Positions 1-25,176 of a DNA stretch of 64,000 nucleotides are shown one piece after another (the first letter of the stretch is position 1; each line of letters opens with the position of its first letter). The position numbers were made by a program, and so were the translations under genes. The stretch lies in contig JAODUO010001230.1 of assembly GCA_025642075.2 (NCBI GenBank), positions 62,501 through 126,500 on the forward strand, given 5' to 3'. The notes under the pieces are model-generated. The model did not search any database, was not told where the DNA came from, and saw nothing but the letters and a program-made list of their open reading frames with translations. Origin of the DNA: Ridgeia piscesae (lineage: Eukaryota > Annelida > Polychaeta > Sabellida > Siboglinidae).

Positions 1-36
1 TTACATGAATGATATATATGCTCAAATACGAAAAAC

Positions 37-12249
<12,213 letters not shown>

Positions 12250-12265
12250 AGCTGTAGAGTGAGGC
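12250..12265 (-). promoter_or_regulatory. 3' splice acceptor just before the gene A start codon
   Basis: The sense strand reads CCTCACTCTACAG|CTATG: a pyrimidine tract and CAG two bases before the chosen ATG. This implies that the first coding exon is preceded by at least one 5' UTR exon and intron. Confidence 0.6.
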
Positions 12266-14043
12266 CATTCAGTGCGATGTGTCTGCGGCACATATACACG
12301 GCCACCGTTTTAGGTTTACCAGCTGGGTTACGTACACGTTTGATAACAATAAAGTTATGGATGACGAAATTCATTTACTTTGGAGCATATTATTTGAAAT
12401 TTGCGACGTTTTAGTTCCCCGTTTGTGGATGCTGATCGCACGTTTCAAAATATATGCACCAGAGTAAGCTAATTTTGTGTTTACTATATAACTATAATTT
12501 GGAGCCATTAATAATATATTCCAAAACAAACATGTTTTTTATCTTTTTGTTGTGTGTAGAAGTACGGAATTGTTCATGGTTTGGGGTTGAGCTAATCAAA
12601 TAGGCGTAGGTGTAAAAAGGCTGGGAATGGAATAACATCAAATTATGTGTTTATTTAATGGCTGATTAATTTACATAGATTTGCGGGCGGGCGGGCGGGC
12701 GGGCGATAGGGCAGACGGGCGGGCAGGTAATAGGGCGGACGGGCTGGTTGGCACGCATGCACGCATGCACGCACATACGCACGCACATACGCACGCACAC
12801 ACAACCTATCCTATAATTGATCAGATTTGTAAATATGTTATTTTGGTAACGCTTTCATCGCGGTCTCGTGTAATCGCCTACCAAGCACAACTCGTAGTCT
12901 GCTAACAACACGGGGCACCTACCAAAGTTACGACTGAACGAGTCCAAACAAATGAATCTTTGAAACTTCGCGCATTGCCGTCAGCCCGCACGTTGATGCG
13001 TTCACAGTTGGATGCATTTCTGTAAGTAAACACACACTTTATGCAGTAAAACAAATGAACTCTAGACCCGCTTCTGACAAGGCGCCTTCTCCTTCTCGTA
13101 AAGCACAGTTGATTTATCCCGTAGACATTGATGACTAAACTGACATTCGGCCACGCTAGTGCTTCATACTGCTCATGTATCACAACGAACAACTTATCTA
13201 TTGTACTAGACTCACTCTGTACGCCCCAATGTCTTTGTGGTGCTTATTTTTGTTGCCTTTACAACTATGTACTGTAGAGTGTTGTAAATAAAATAAGTCG
13301 TCATAGGTTACGTGAACGGGATGAGGGTTTATTAATTCAGTTGTTACTTTTCTACACTAAGTACATAAGTCGTGTACCAGGGATGTCCAGCGTCGTTCCA
13401 CATAAATATATTTACCAGGTCTTTTCTGTATGCGCTATGCTGATATGAAGAAAAGGACACAGGATCGGAGTGACCTATGTCATATTATTAGCATTGGAGG
13501 TTTCTATCCGCTGTAACCTAGGTGAACAATGGTCCAGTTTCCCAAGGCCTTCGGTGGACCTTTACCTAATTATAATAAGCCTAAAATGTACTGAATTATC
13601 CGTGTAATGGAACACTCTAGCAAATTTAGGGAAAAAGTGGTTAAAATAATAATAATAATAAACCAAACTACACCTTCTATTGTGAACTGCATGACACTTT
13701 GTGGGAAAGGACCATAATTAGTAGAGAACCTATAAAGAAGGAGTACCGAGAACACGAATTACTGGAACGTACGAGGCCAAACAGGTGCCCGCAGACTGAG
13801 TGGGCGGAGATGAGCACTGCGGCGATGTGGGTCACAAGGCCTAAGTAGGCAGGTAGCTTGGAGAGGTTTTGCCATATTTGCGCGCCAGGGGTCGCTGCGG
13901 CTGACTGCGTCATTACCAGCTCGTCTCTAGCACAGCGCAATTATCCCTGGCTTGCGAGGATGGGTTTAGATGTCGCTCTTGCTTTACAACGTTCGCCCAG
14001 TGGTTCCCTCTTACGTACACATATCCATTTGTTTCAATGAAGG
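12252..14043. other. Intergenic, upstream of gene A
   Basis: Region that should contain the gene A promoter and 5' UTR exon(s). Apart from the GGGC tract I see no TATA box in convincing context and no coding exon. Confidence 0.5.
12684..12799. repeat. (GGGC)n G-quadruplex-prone tract and GCAT/GCAC repeat
   Basis: Five consecutive GGGC units (12685-12705) followed by imperfect GGGC/GGAC/GGGCGG copies to about 12742, then GCACGCAT and GCACATAC units. Four or more G3 runs with 1-base loops meet the usual G4 rule on the plus strand. It lies about 430 bases upstream of the gene A coding start and contains GGGCGG (GC-box) words. Confidence 0.85.
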
Positions 14044-14051
14044 CCTGAATT

Positions 14052-14920
14052 CATGGGCGTCCGGAGGGGGGGGGGGGCAAGGGGGCAACTGTCCCCCCTG
14101 AAAAATCATACATTTTAAAAACTACATGGAAAATACAAAATGAATAAAATAACATAAACATTTTTCAACAGTTCATTCACTTAGAGCAGGTTATTACTCT
14201 TGGAACAGGAATTGGAGCCGTCGGGGATCTCTTCCGAAATTGTCAATGACCCTGTTCACTAGCTCGGTCTTCTGGCTGTTCACTTTGTTGCGGTGGACAC
14301 TTAGCATGCAGAGGCCGGACAGACGTGTATCACTCATCGTTGATCTTAACCAGTTCTTCACCCTGCGCAATGTGCTGAAGTACCTTTCCACTGTACATGA
14401 TGTTGCAGGCAGAGTCAGGGCGATGAGGATAGCCTTGCGCACAGCAGGGAATACAGTGGTGTGCTTCACCAGCTCGATCATACCTAGAGAGTTGTCATCC
14501 AGTGTGGCTTATGCTTCTGTACGTCATACCACGCTAGAGCTTCTTCTACAAGGTTGTCAATGCCATACATTTCCTTGACAGATTAAACGATGTGCATGAA
14601 TTGATCTCTTTCTGTTTGCTGCATTTCTCTCTGATGTAGTGCGAAAATGTGAAAATATGGCGTGTTGCTTTCACCAAAGCGACTTTCCAGAGACTGGATC
14701 AAGGAATCCATGTACGGGACATAGATGGTGCGGCGATAGTACTCCTCAATGGACCCTCCCACATTCGGCCGGTGGACCTGGCGTGCACATCGCCGAGACA
14801 TAGTCAAGTCTAGGCCGTGCATGGTTAAACTGGCCGTGTTTTTAGAAAACGGCTCGCTGGCTAAACCTCTGAATCAGGATAACATTGTCCCCCCTGCATT
14901 TTTTTCTGCGGACGCCCATG
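14052..14920 (-). mobile_element. hAT-superfamily DNA transposon, internally deleted copy
   Basis: The element is bounded by terminal inverted repeats CATGGGCGTCCG (14052) and CGGACGCCCATG (ending 14920). It is flanked by an 8-bp target duplication with one mismatch, CCTGAATT (14044-14051) versus CCTGAAGT (14921-14928), which is the hAT size. At 869 bp it is far shorter than an autonomous element of 2.5-5 kb. Inside, on the minus strand, are remains of the C-terminal transposase. A poly-G run followed by TGTCCCCCCTG lies just inside the left end, and the same word recurs near the right end. Confidence 0.92.
14194..14822 (-). pseudogene. hAT transposase C-terminal fragment (broken)
   Basis: Two open segments on the minus strand belong to one transposase. 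14822-14583 contains RPNVGGSIEEYYRRTIYVPY, the conserved region before the dimerisation domain. 14481-14194 contains LPATSCTVERYFSTLRRVKN and RSTMSDTRLSGLCMLSVHRN, the hATC dimerisation domain. The segment between them stays recognisable (EEALAWYDVQKHKPHW) but shifts frame once near 14510. The N-terminal zinc finger and most of the catalytic domain are missing, so it cannot encode an active transposase. Confidence 0.88.
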
Positions 14921-16013
14921 CCTGAAGTCGTATAACGTTGTGTATAACTACACCAACGTTTCGCAAACCCTAGCCATGTGCCACATGCAGTGACTGTTGG
15001 CAGAACAAAGGGTCCGATTTTTGCCGATTTTTGCCAGATACGTACATGTGTAAATCTTCTCCACTGAACTGGCCAGTAGCTAGGTAGAAGACACTGAGTT
15101 TAGATGCTGCTTTGCGTTCTGACAGTCATTTGCGGAGTCGAATACAATTATTATGCTGCTTCAGGAAAGAAACAAATTCTTAGCAACGTATGCAAAACTG
15201 TGGACGTTTCTACATAAAGGTGCCGCTTTTCTAAACTCATGCCAAGAATGAAAATGCTGTAAAGTGTCAAAAAGGTCAGCCCGGAGTTCGTAGAAGCGCT
15301 GGACAATCTACAGACGGCCTTTTGTGGTTGATTTCAAGTCTATTTACTGCTTAACGTGAAGTTGTAGCGTTTACATTTCAGACCTGACACATTTTTGGGA
15401 TGGCCGCATCGGGGTCTCAAAGCCCGGCTTTGTTCAAGATGATTTCTAGCGTTTGGAGAGGGGGAGCGTTAACTGCTCACGCCCAGTTACATCGACTTAT
15501 TTACGTCGACTCAACGACATTAAATTGGTCTAAAACACAATGTGTTTTAAATAATGTCAGACTTTTTATCGGGACTGATGCAGAATGACATTCCAGACAC
15601 ATCGAAAAACGTGATAAAACGAAGATTACCAAAATTTTACTTCATTTCAGCACGTTTAAACTCCGTACCGCAAAACATGTAGTGTCATCGAATAATGACA
15701 GTTTATTTCAGCAGTTCGCGCATATATCGAAGTTTCACTGGCAAGCGACAACATTTTGAAATCAGAAATGCAGGCGATTTCGTTGAACTCGGCGTCGAGC
15801 TCCATTTCTTGTACTGCTTTTCATAATCGTCACGCGGCTGCCAAGCCCCCCCCCGTTCCCACCTATTACGCGCTACAATACACTAATCGGTGGTTTAGTT
15901 CGTTCGTTTCGAATCGATTTATTTAGTCACTAACAGTAAACGATTATTCCATTACGCTGTATCGTTTTGTGACGCATACAAGGATATAATGTGGTTAACA
16001 ATTATTTATCCAT

Positions 16014-16104
16014 AGTCCGTATAATCCGTATCAAAACGGAATACGGCCGTATCACATAAAAAAACGAAAAAATCCGTATCGGAAACGGGTAATCCGTATC
16101 ATGA
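16014..16104. repeat. Cluster of TCCGTAT motifs with a 12-bp palindrome
   Basis: TCCGTAT occurs four times (about 16015, 16025, 16072 and 16093) and CCGTAT once more within the perfect palindrome ATACGGCCGTAT at 16041-16052. Function unknown; it may be a remnant of a small repeat or a palindromic binding-site cluster. Confidence 0.6.
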
Positions 16105-17079
16105 ATTTTTTCCTGGCTTTAAGTAATGTCTGATTGACTTTTCTGCGCAGTTAATCATTGTCATTAGTTATCATTAAGTACGTTAACGCTTCCCGCTGAA
16201 TCTCATATTAAATACATCTTTAGTCTGACATTTCTCTGCCACTGTGAGCAAAACGACGTATATAAACTTTAAGCAAAGTTATCTATCTCAAATTAACACG
16301 AGGCAAACAAGTTTTAGAGACACTTTTTGATCGCAAACGCAAATCGTTTGACTTCAGTGCGCCATAATCCGTGACAGATATCTACTAATTTATCGAACGG
16401 ATGTTTAGGCAATCCAGCAGTCCGTAGTATTTATACAAATGTTAGGCGTTTTGCTGAACATTGATGATTTTATATGTTTCGCGCATGAGCAGAAACGTCA
16501 CCCGGGTATTAGTTAACGCCCAGATAAACGTAAGTGCGACGTTATGAAAGTTGGCTATGACAAAGCAGCTTCATTGAGAGTCTCGTATACCGCACAATTA
16601 TAAAGATTTGAAAGAAGAGTGTTTTACAATTATAGATAATTTCACGCATGCAAGAAATCTCGCGCGATATTTAGCATTGCCTATAAGACAACGCAGGATT
16701 GGTTGGGACGTTTCGGTAAACATTTATTGAAATATTTCTGCATTCTTATCGACGAACTACATCAATAACTCATTCAGTGTCGGTTGAAGATTGTTTTAGA
16801 CTTACCATCTCTGCCTCTCCAACCAAAGATATGCTAAATTTGTTGAACAAAATTTGGCCCAAGGTTTCCAAAACGCTAAACTAAACGAAAGCAGTAAACT
16901 TCATATTACTCGTTGCTATAAAAGAAGGCAATATCACATAAACGTAAACAAATGTTGCACGAAACTGTGTTCAGAAAGAACTAATAACTGTTTAATCGAA
17001 TGAGAATAGATCCTTTAAAAATATTTAACTATCTTTCATTATTGATGATGTCACTGGAAGACGGCTTTTAGCCAAGTGA

Positions 17080-17172
17080 CATCCATGCAATGCAACACGC
17101 TGACAATTTAATGTATGTACTTTAGTTTTGTTCTTGTACATGTTGCTTTGTGAAATAAAAGTTACTTACTTA
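17080..17172 (+). mobile_element. Possible LINE 3' tail with (TTAC)n
   Basis: The sequence ends TTGTGAAATAAAAGTTACTT followed by ACTTATCG: a poly(A)-signal-like word joined directly to a short TTAC repeat, as seen at CR1/L2-like LINE 3' ends. No coding remnant is visible upstream, so the call is tentative. Confidence 0.35.
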
Positions 17173-19856
17173 TCGAACGCAGAAAAAACGATTCCCGAAA
17201 AAGGCGCGCTCGCGCGAAAACGGTACGCTTGCATGGCCAACCGAACTATACATAGTTGTTATATACAGTGATCATGTCCAGGAGCCAATCTTACGGATAA
17301 ATGCATGCATGTTAGCTGTTGAAACTAGGCTGAACACGTATGGTGGTAATTCATTAGGCACGTGGCGCTATTGTTGAACATTTTCAACACCACCCATCCG
17401 TCTGTAATATTTCATTTGTAACATCTGTAACCAATGTTACTTTCCTTGAAAGGACATGCGACCACTTCTTTGCACAGGTGCGTTCATTATACTCATAGAC
17501 ATAAACATATAATTCTGTTATCGACGACGTCTAAACCCATAGCAGCTACAGCTGTAGCAGCTAGCACGTTTCGTGTTTTAATCAAATAGAATTTATTATT
17601 TGCGCCAATTAGATCTGTGTGACTAAAATCCGTGCTACTTAATGTATATCTGTTAATTTGTTTTTTTTTAGTTGTTAAATTACAGAAATTCACGATGTTT
17701 TGTCAGGCTCGGCAGTTCTATCCTAATAGAATGGAATTCGGAAATAAATTTGGCGGATTTGTTGAAGGTTTTTCGTGAATCTCATCGGTACATTCCATTC
17801 GGGTTTAACATGTGAAGACGGGGGAGAGCGGTCCTGTTGGACACCTGAGGCCAAACAAGATTCTTGATTTTCTTTTATTATCATCATGGACGATTATTAT
17901 GTATACTAATGTTGCATGCCGAACATATTCTACTGCAATATATTATATAAAACATAGGGAAACTAAATCGCTAACAATACATTTCCCTAACTTTTTGGGC
18001 AAACTCTTAGAAAAGCTGTTTTGAAATAAGTGTGACGGACATTTCATAAAAGACGCCTACTCATACTGCTCAAACCCACGAATAATATTTGCGCGGTGTA
18101 AATAGGACGTGTCACGTGGTCAGTACGAGATTGGCAATGTATTAGAAAAGGTTAATCATAAGAAATCGGGCTTTTCAATGATCCGATTTTAGGCATGACA
18201 CGAAATTTCCGGTGGTGAGTATAATAAGGGATAGCGGTTTACGGCGTCTCAGTACACCGACTAGCTGTTTGGCGGTTTCCTCCTCATTATCGTCCACCTT
18301 ACCTGAGCTACCACATTTATTGTCCACATCTGAGTAATTTCAGTTGTCTTACGATAGTTTCACTGCATATTACAGTATCGGACCATATCTGTAACAAAGC
18401 GTTTTGTTTATCAGAGTACATGGACGATTAAAATCAAGTGAAATATAAGATGTTAATCCATGGCAATGCAAATTCACAACACGACACAAGTAGAAAGCAC
18501 AAACGTTTTGTCTTGCAATCGCTTCACATCTCTTATCTCTGGTATGTGTTTCTGAAATGACTAATAATTTGTGCGATTATTGCAAGGCAATTTAAGATAT
18601 GTTACTATAAAAACTTCGCATTTCTCTTTGACGATATGCTTAAAGTACAAATATTTGTTGATCAATTCTTTCTGAAAACTTACCAGCGAACGATTTAGTC
18701 ATCCAACGGTGAGCGTGCATCTGGTAAGTGATAGTGGCTTGCACCATCATATATTTTACCTGCAAAATTATACACCGAGTATGTTTTTGGTAGTGAGGGC
18801 AGTCTAATGCAATGCTAAACTAATAATAATTAGTTTACCACTTCTAACCAGTCTAACTCTGTACTCCTTTACTCTAATTACATTGAAAATAAACATTTAT
18901 CCCAGTTGTCTGATCAGTTCCAATGGAAGTAATTAATTAACCAGACCGCGACGAGGGGTGTGATATCTGTAAGTACAGATACAGTGAGATAGTTGACTTG
19001 TCTAGACTGTAGTCTAGTCATACTAGACTTTAGTTCAGAAGGCAAGACTCTAATCCTCGTCAGGACAAGGCATGACAATATGAGCAGTTTATTTTTATTT
19101 TAATAACGTTTGAGATGTGGGAATGTCATTTTAACGATTCAAGATTGCCTGAAATAAAGAGATAAATTATGCTAGGCCTAGTATATGCATGGGTAGATGT
19201 TCACACGCTCCGACCAAAATCTTTTGTTTTAAGTTGTAGAAACAGGAATGTTTTTTAATATTGAGGATGTAGCGTTTGTTTGTATCGAACCTAATTTCCC
19301 AGACACGTGGTCGAACGATTTGCTGGTGTCAAATGTTGCCATGATTGCATGGGATCCACAGTCGAATTTTAGATGAGGAGAACCTTGCTTTCCAAAGCAA
19401 GCCGTGGTTGTGATTGTCACAATGTTTTGTTTTTAACAACTTACCTGCCCCAGCAACTTGTCGAATAGCATGTACGGAATATGTCAAAGTGTATATTGGG
19501 ACAGTGTGTCCGTGCAATTCTCTATGACAACCTCGGAGATCTGGGTAGAGTCAAAAAGGTAAATTAATACAAATTTGCCTATTAGGCGGCGCCTCGTAAT
19601 AATATTTGCATATCTAATCAATTAAGCAGTGTTCGTCTCTGCCAATCGTAATTAAAATGCAGCCTTATAACGCTGATAGAATAACGATTAATATGTAACC
19701 TCTGCATCTTGTCATTCTATTAATCAGGTAGGCAGTTATGGGTCCAAAGCCTACCCTCCAATTCTTCTGTGATTGGGGCGGGCGTTGTTTATTTTAGAAT
19801 TAGCACCCCACCAACAATAATTCTTATTTAGTACAAACATTTATCTGTATTACACG

Positions 19857-19858
<2 letters not shown>

Positions 19859-19912
<54 letters not shown>
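19859..19912. repeat. (AT)n microsatellite
   Basis: About 52 bases of uninterrupted TA dinucleotides in the intergenic region. Confidence 0.97.
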
Positions 19913-19915
<3 letters not shown>

Positions 19916-20082
19916 ATGCTTCATCTTTTTCACCCCGAAGGTCCTATATCCCTATTTACAAGGGGTATATAATATATGTATATAATATATATTATACATG
20001 TACACAAATATATACACATATATCTATAAATATAATATACATATATATACATACGTGATCGACGCCCCTTACGTGCGGGAAT

Positions 20083-20110
20083 GTGTGTGTATGTATGTAT
20101 GTTAGATGTG

Positions 20111-20144
<34 letters not shown>

Positions 20145-20190
20145 TGTATGTATGTATGTATGTATGTATGTATGTATGTATGTCTGTATG
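20083..20190. repeat. (TATG)n tetranucleotide repeat
   Basis: TATG units from about 20089, with one interruption near 20105-20116 and a last variant TCTG. It lies immediately 5' of the LINE fragment. Confidence 0.95.
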
Positions 20191-20204
20191 TACGTGCGCA
20201 TGTA

Positions 20205-20860
20205 GGCATTCTAGAAAGAGTACAAAGGAGACCCACTATAATTATTCCAGAACTGAAAGACCTACATTACGACATAGAGTAAAAATAGTACGCGTTTTAA
20301 CATTGATTCAACTACCAGCACAAATGTAAACATTGTGATCTGAAGTTTGTAACGTTTCATTCGCCAGATGGCGCCATTGTATTGCGTTTTCCCGCGTCTG
20401 GTTAATCGATGTTGCAGTCACAGTAGGCCTACGAGTATTAGTTATGAAATGCGTCTAAAAGAATGTGGTTTAACAACACTAGAAACCAGGAGATTGAGAG
20501 ATCAGAAGTGCTTAAAATATTGAATGGGTATGAAAATATTGACAATTTTCTTCTTCTATTATTGAAGAGAGAAGGATTAGAGGACACGGAGTTACATTAG
20601 TAAATGTTAGAAAATTCTCATTTTCACAATGAACAATACATGAATGGAACAGATTATCAGCTGATTGTGTAGGTGCTAGTAGTGTTAATGTTTAAACATA
20701 AAATCGACATATACCTAAGAAGGGCGGGGTACATTTAGATAGATAGGTTGGACTCTCGATAAGCCAAAGGGCTTCCTTGTCCACCTGCCATCTAGAGTTG
20801 ATTCTCTAGGTGGCAATCTTGCTAAATCTTTTTTATTAAATATATACGTTGTCATAATTA
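20205..20860 (+). mobile_element. Truncated non-LTR retrotransposon (LINE) 3' end
   Basis: On the plus strand, broken frames recall the C-terminal end of LINE ORF2. They are LERVQRRPTIIIPELKDL (from about 20215); EMRLKECGLTTLETRRLR (from about 20445); and the terminal EWNRLSADCVGASSVNV followed, after a stop, by KHKIDIYLRRAGY (to about 20731). The order matches the end of CR1/jockey-like ORF2. A 3' UTR follows with AAGCC...GGGCTT and a hairpin (20787-20797 pairs with 20804-20814), then TTTTTTATTAAA near 20830. Stops and an insertion of about 160 bases between the first two blocks show that it is dead. Confidence 0.85.
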
Positions 20861-23800
20861 TATTTCGTCTCCAGAAATGCTGGTAAAACTATGAGTTAAC
20901 GAAAGAACTTGAAATACTGTACTCACATAGATTATCACACATTATTTCAACTATAAACCCACACGTATGCACACGCATTCTGTATATCGCGTCATAGTGG
21001 GACCCCTCACTCTCTCTGTTTACTGCTAAGAATCCTACGATTCTGTATTCTGCGACTTAAATTTTCCTTGACCAGTCTTATAAAACCATCTCGGCACATT
21101 GTACTACTATTATTATAAAATAATTAATTGAAAATATATACAGTAATAATTATAATACAATTTGTGTATTGTGCCCGAATCAATATCACTGCTCTCAGAT
21201 GCTTTACATAAATGTACAAATTGTAGTCAAAATTGGATGATAAATTATTATTAATTATATATATATACATTATAAATATAGGCCTATATAAAAATAGTAA
21301 AATAAAATAAGACATTCATTACATTACTTATCATTACAATATATCAAGGGTTTGATTTTAATATTTTGGTACTCCGAGCACCAGATTATCAGACATGACG
21401 CTACATGGATCCAGCAGGATTACTCCCCTGTAATATTCTCGTATTTGAGCCTCATACATTACACAGTATTTCAAGAACCTGGGTGGCTGAGGCATTATTT
21501 AGATAAGGCGTGGTCATTGTGTTTGTATGTGTTTGTGAAAGAAAGTAAAACACGACCAGTGTACAATGACTTATGTTTATATTTTAACAATGTTTTTACA
21601 ATCATCAAAGCAATTGATCGTCCATACCAGCATGTGCACATCAAGACAAATCTCTACGCAAAGCATATCCACAAGCACAACTATGACTTCATAATCCCAC
21701 AAATACTTCTGGTTGGAACACTGCAAAACAAATGTATAATTTTCATTTGAACTCTTAAAGCTGGGACAATAACCACAAATCTTGGGTAACATTCAAGAGT
21801 TTGCAGACTGTAAATAAAAATAAATTCCTTTGTTCAAAAATTCCAGACCAGTAAACCACAATGGCGGCCATGGCAACAAAAAAGGCAGGCGTGAAAATTG
21901 CTATAATTTCTGTACACACATCCTTAGGCAATCAATTTACATTTCTGATTGCTAACATCAAGCGATCATTGCAGTCGTACAATCAATCAGACATAAAAAA
22001 TATTATCATCTGCCAGTCTCTTTAATTTTGGAGTAAGAAACGTGATGCACTTGCCAATTTGTCATCACATTGGTTAACAAACATCATAAAATATGTTTTG
22101 ATTAACAACAGAATTAATTACTTCACTAGGTAAAATTGTTAGAAGAAAACAGTTTCTGAATACTGGACAAGATGTCATTTTACTTACTATGCAATACAGT
22201 CAAACCCTTACCTATCCAAACTACACAGATTTCATATAAGTAACATTGAATTGAGTTACTTCTCATTTGAGGAAACATGAAAGTTATCAAAAACAGCTTT
22301 GTCGACGTCGGTCTATTCACAAAGCGAGCACAAAGGAAGCGTCAGTGGCAGCCATATGTTTATGAGGGAGATTCTGGATTTTCAAAATAACGCCCACATA
22401 AATGAAAAGCTAAAATAAATGTTTTGAAAACCTCAAATAATTTATGACTTGCACAACGAAGCCATGACAGGTATGCAACAAGTCATGACAGATACAAGAG
22501 TTCAGCAGACACTTTGTCAGTTCGATCACAGTGCAACTTCTATCAGGACTACACCAGTATCATCGACCAATTCTACACGTGTAGTGAGATCAAAACACAG
22601 TGTCCATTCCATGGGCGTCAAGCTGAATACTTTCTTTCCATTCCAACTGCTCCTGGACGTGGTCTGATAAGTAATCCACGCCACTCCAAACATGACACAA
22701 TAACACAGCAGTGTTGATATACACAAATAACCATTGGCCGATTTACAGAATGTCATCTCATCACAGCCAGTGGCCAGCAAACTGTACCGGTGTCACCATA
22801 AATGTCCCATATAACATAGTTGTAACTTTCACTTACAAGACATTGTTGTCATTTCCATCTCAAATCAAGCAGCCGCAGTTAACACACATATGCAATGGCA
22901 GATTTTAACATGTTGACAACCCCATAATTCAGTTGGAGATTTCTTAATTACCTTCTGCATCCACACATTTTCACCCCTACTCATCTTTACAAAGTATTCA
23001 TTACTGTAATAAATTGCTAATAAAAAGTTTTGAGTTTCTATTAAATACGAACATTTGGACAAAATTACTTGTCTCTTGAATAGCAGCTATACCCTATATC
23101 AAACGTAGTAGTAATGGCACTCGATAATTATAATTAGTACCATGGCAGTCTAGCATCAGTGTCAAATTGACCATTACAATTGATATACACGAGTGTTTTT
23201 GCATACATATTTGTAAACATATACTTTTACACATGACAATATACTAAATGGTGGAAATAAATTCCTGCCAATTTTACCGATTTCTTACTCAAATTTCCCA
23301 CTGAGTTGCTTTGGTAACTGCTCACAAAGTCCAGTTTCAAATAATCCAGACATATTTTGATGTTAAAAAACAATAACATATTACCTAAGTTTTAACAGAT
23401 TAACAATTTAACACCTAAAAATAAGCTTACAAGTATAAAGATGTACGTGTGTGTGTTTGGATTTATATTCCAGGTTCGTTGACAATATCCCACTAATCAC
23501 ACATACCCTGAGCAATTGGTCATGATTGCAATTTTGAAAACTTGCTACATCCATCCATCCTAACCTACGCTACGGTGCAATGACGACGGGCCATTAAAAC
23601 ATATGATATTACATACAAGTACAGTCATATCAAAATGCATGCAATACAAATAATATCGACCTGTGCTCCACAAGCCATTTACAATACACGCAAAATCTCT
23701 CAATGAAACAAAACAAGTTAATCTGACAGCAAAATAGTGAGATTCAAAATACTGTAAAACCACAAGAGCTAGGACTGGAAAATCACAGAATATTCCCAAG

Positions 23801-25176
23801 TGTATCTGGTTGTGATCCACACCACCAGATACATGGATCACATTTATAACGCCATGGACCTCTCACCTTTGTAGTTGTGTGCGTCTAACCAGAAGACAAC
23901 CCTGATTATTCTGATATTTATCACCCTTTCAGCACCATGTGCAGCTGTGATAGTATTCAGTCTGTGTGCTCCCAATTCACATTTGTTGTAACTAACTGCC
24001 TAATCTTATATTGACATCGTTATAATAAATCACACACCAGTAAATCACAATTCGCCACTTACAGGTACAGGACTCACCGGTTGCCAAAATAAAACCAAGT
24101 AAGTCATCCCCGCCTTTCAATAACATAACAGTCAATTAATAACCTGTTATTTACATTCGATCCCATTCTGATTAATTAATCCACGCCATTATCTAACAGT
24201 GGCTTCATAAGTGCCTTCTTTAATGTGACGATTTTCACTGTCTTTCTTTCATAATTTATAATGAAACTGTTGTACGAATTACAGTTTCAATCATGTCTCA
24301 TCATAGTGTTGTAAACGATGTTTACTGATACAGCAGAATGTATGATTAGTGTATGAAATTAGAACGTTCACCATAAGGCAACTGTCAGAAATGTTCCACA
24401 TGGTGGATGATATAAATTTTAGCCAATGGAGAAGCTGGCATTTGTGTTATCTTGATTTCCAATTTGTTACAAACACATTACGCTGGACTGGCTACATTTA
24501 ACAACACTGTTATCATATGTAACAAAACATGTGCTCGAGTTATCCATCCAGTGACGATGATTTCTCGCAGGTACGTCACAACATGAACCAGTATTAACAG
24601 AAACTATAAGCACAACATGCACAGTGAACAACGTGCAAATGTGTGCATTTCGGGTATGAGTGTGACGAATGCTTTGTGTGCCTGGTTACAAGTAAAGGAT
24701 TGGTTTGTTTGAAACAAAACATTTGTCTTAATCATACATACCCTAATGGTCCGTTTCGACGCGAAAGTCATTGCAAAAACATTTATCAACTACCGACTTC
24801 TATATACACATATATATACATATATATATATATGTATGTATGTGTGAATATGCAGTTCACGTGAATTCACCATAACGCATACTTGCACTTTTTTACTAGA
24901 CTTCTGATCTCTGCTATCTTTCTTTTCATCTGAGTTCTCGACTGTCTCATGTTGTCGCAGCATGGTTACCACGGCAACATGCTTGCAAGTCCACTTCATT
25001 AATTAACTCCCTCGTTAATTAACCACTGTGCCTTCAGCACCAGTAATACTAATTACACATCCTACTACAGGAGATAGCTGTCGAGTTCACAATCATACAA
25101 GATTAAAAACATTTGACATCAAATACATTTCTGCAAATCTATGTACATGAAATGAACACAACCTTGACACGTGCCT
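20861..25176 (-). other. Likely gene B 3' UTR / intergenic sequence
   Basis: About 4.3 kb downstream of the putative gene B stop. Composition is even, with almost no simple repeats apart from a short TA/TATG tract at 24810-24847. The 132-codon plus-strand ORF at 21352-21750 and other ORFs of 60-93 codons lack family motifs. A long 3' UTR of gene B is the simplest reading, but no polyadenylation site can be chosen with confidence. Confidence 0.35.

Larger units (their letters stand above)
14929..19860. other. Intergenic, gene-poor
   Basis: About 5 kb of AT-rich sequence between the hAT element and the (AT)n tract. I see an ATCCGTAT cluster (16014-16104) and a possible LINE tail near 17080-17172, but no exon. 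ORFs here (60-70 codons) show no recognisable motif. Confidence 0.55.

Noticed and set aside
12250..12291. Upstream start MPQTHRTEW for gene A
   Set aside because: A strong 3' splice acceptor lies between it and MSYNTT, so this part is probably intronic.
21352..21750. 132-codon plus-strand ORF
   Set aside because: No recognised motif, AT-rich codon use, lies in a probable 3' UTR on the opposite strand.
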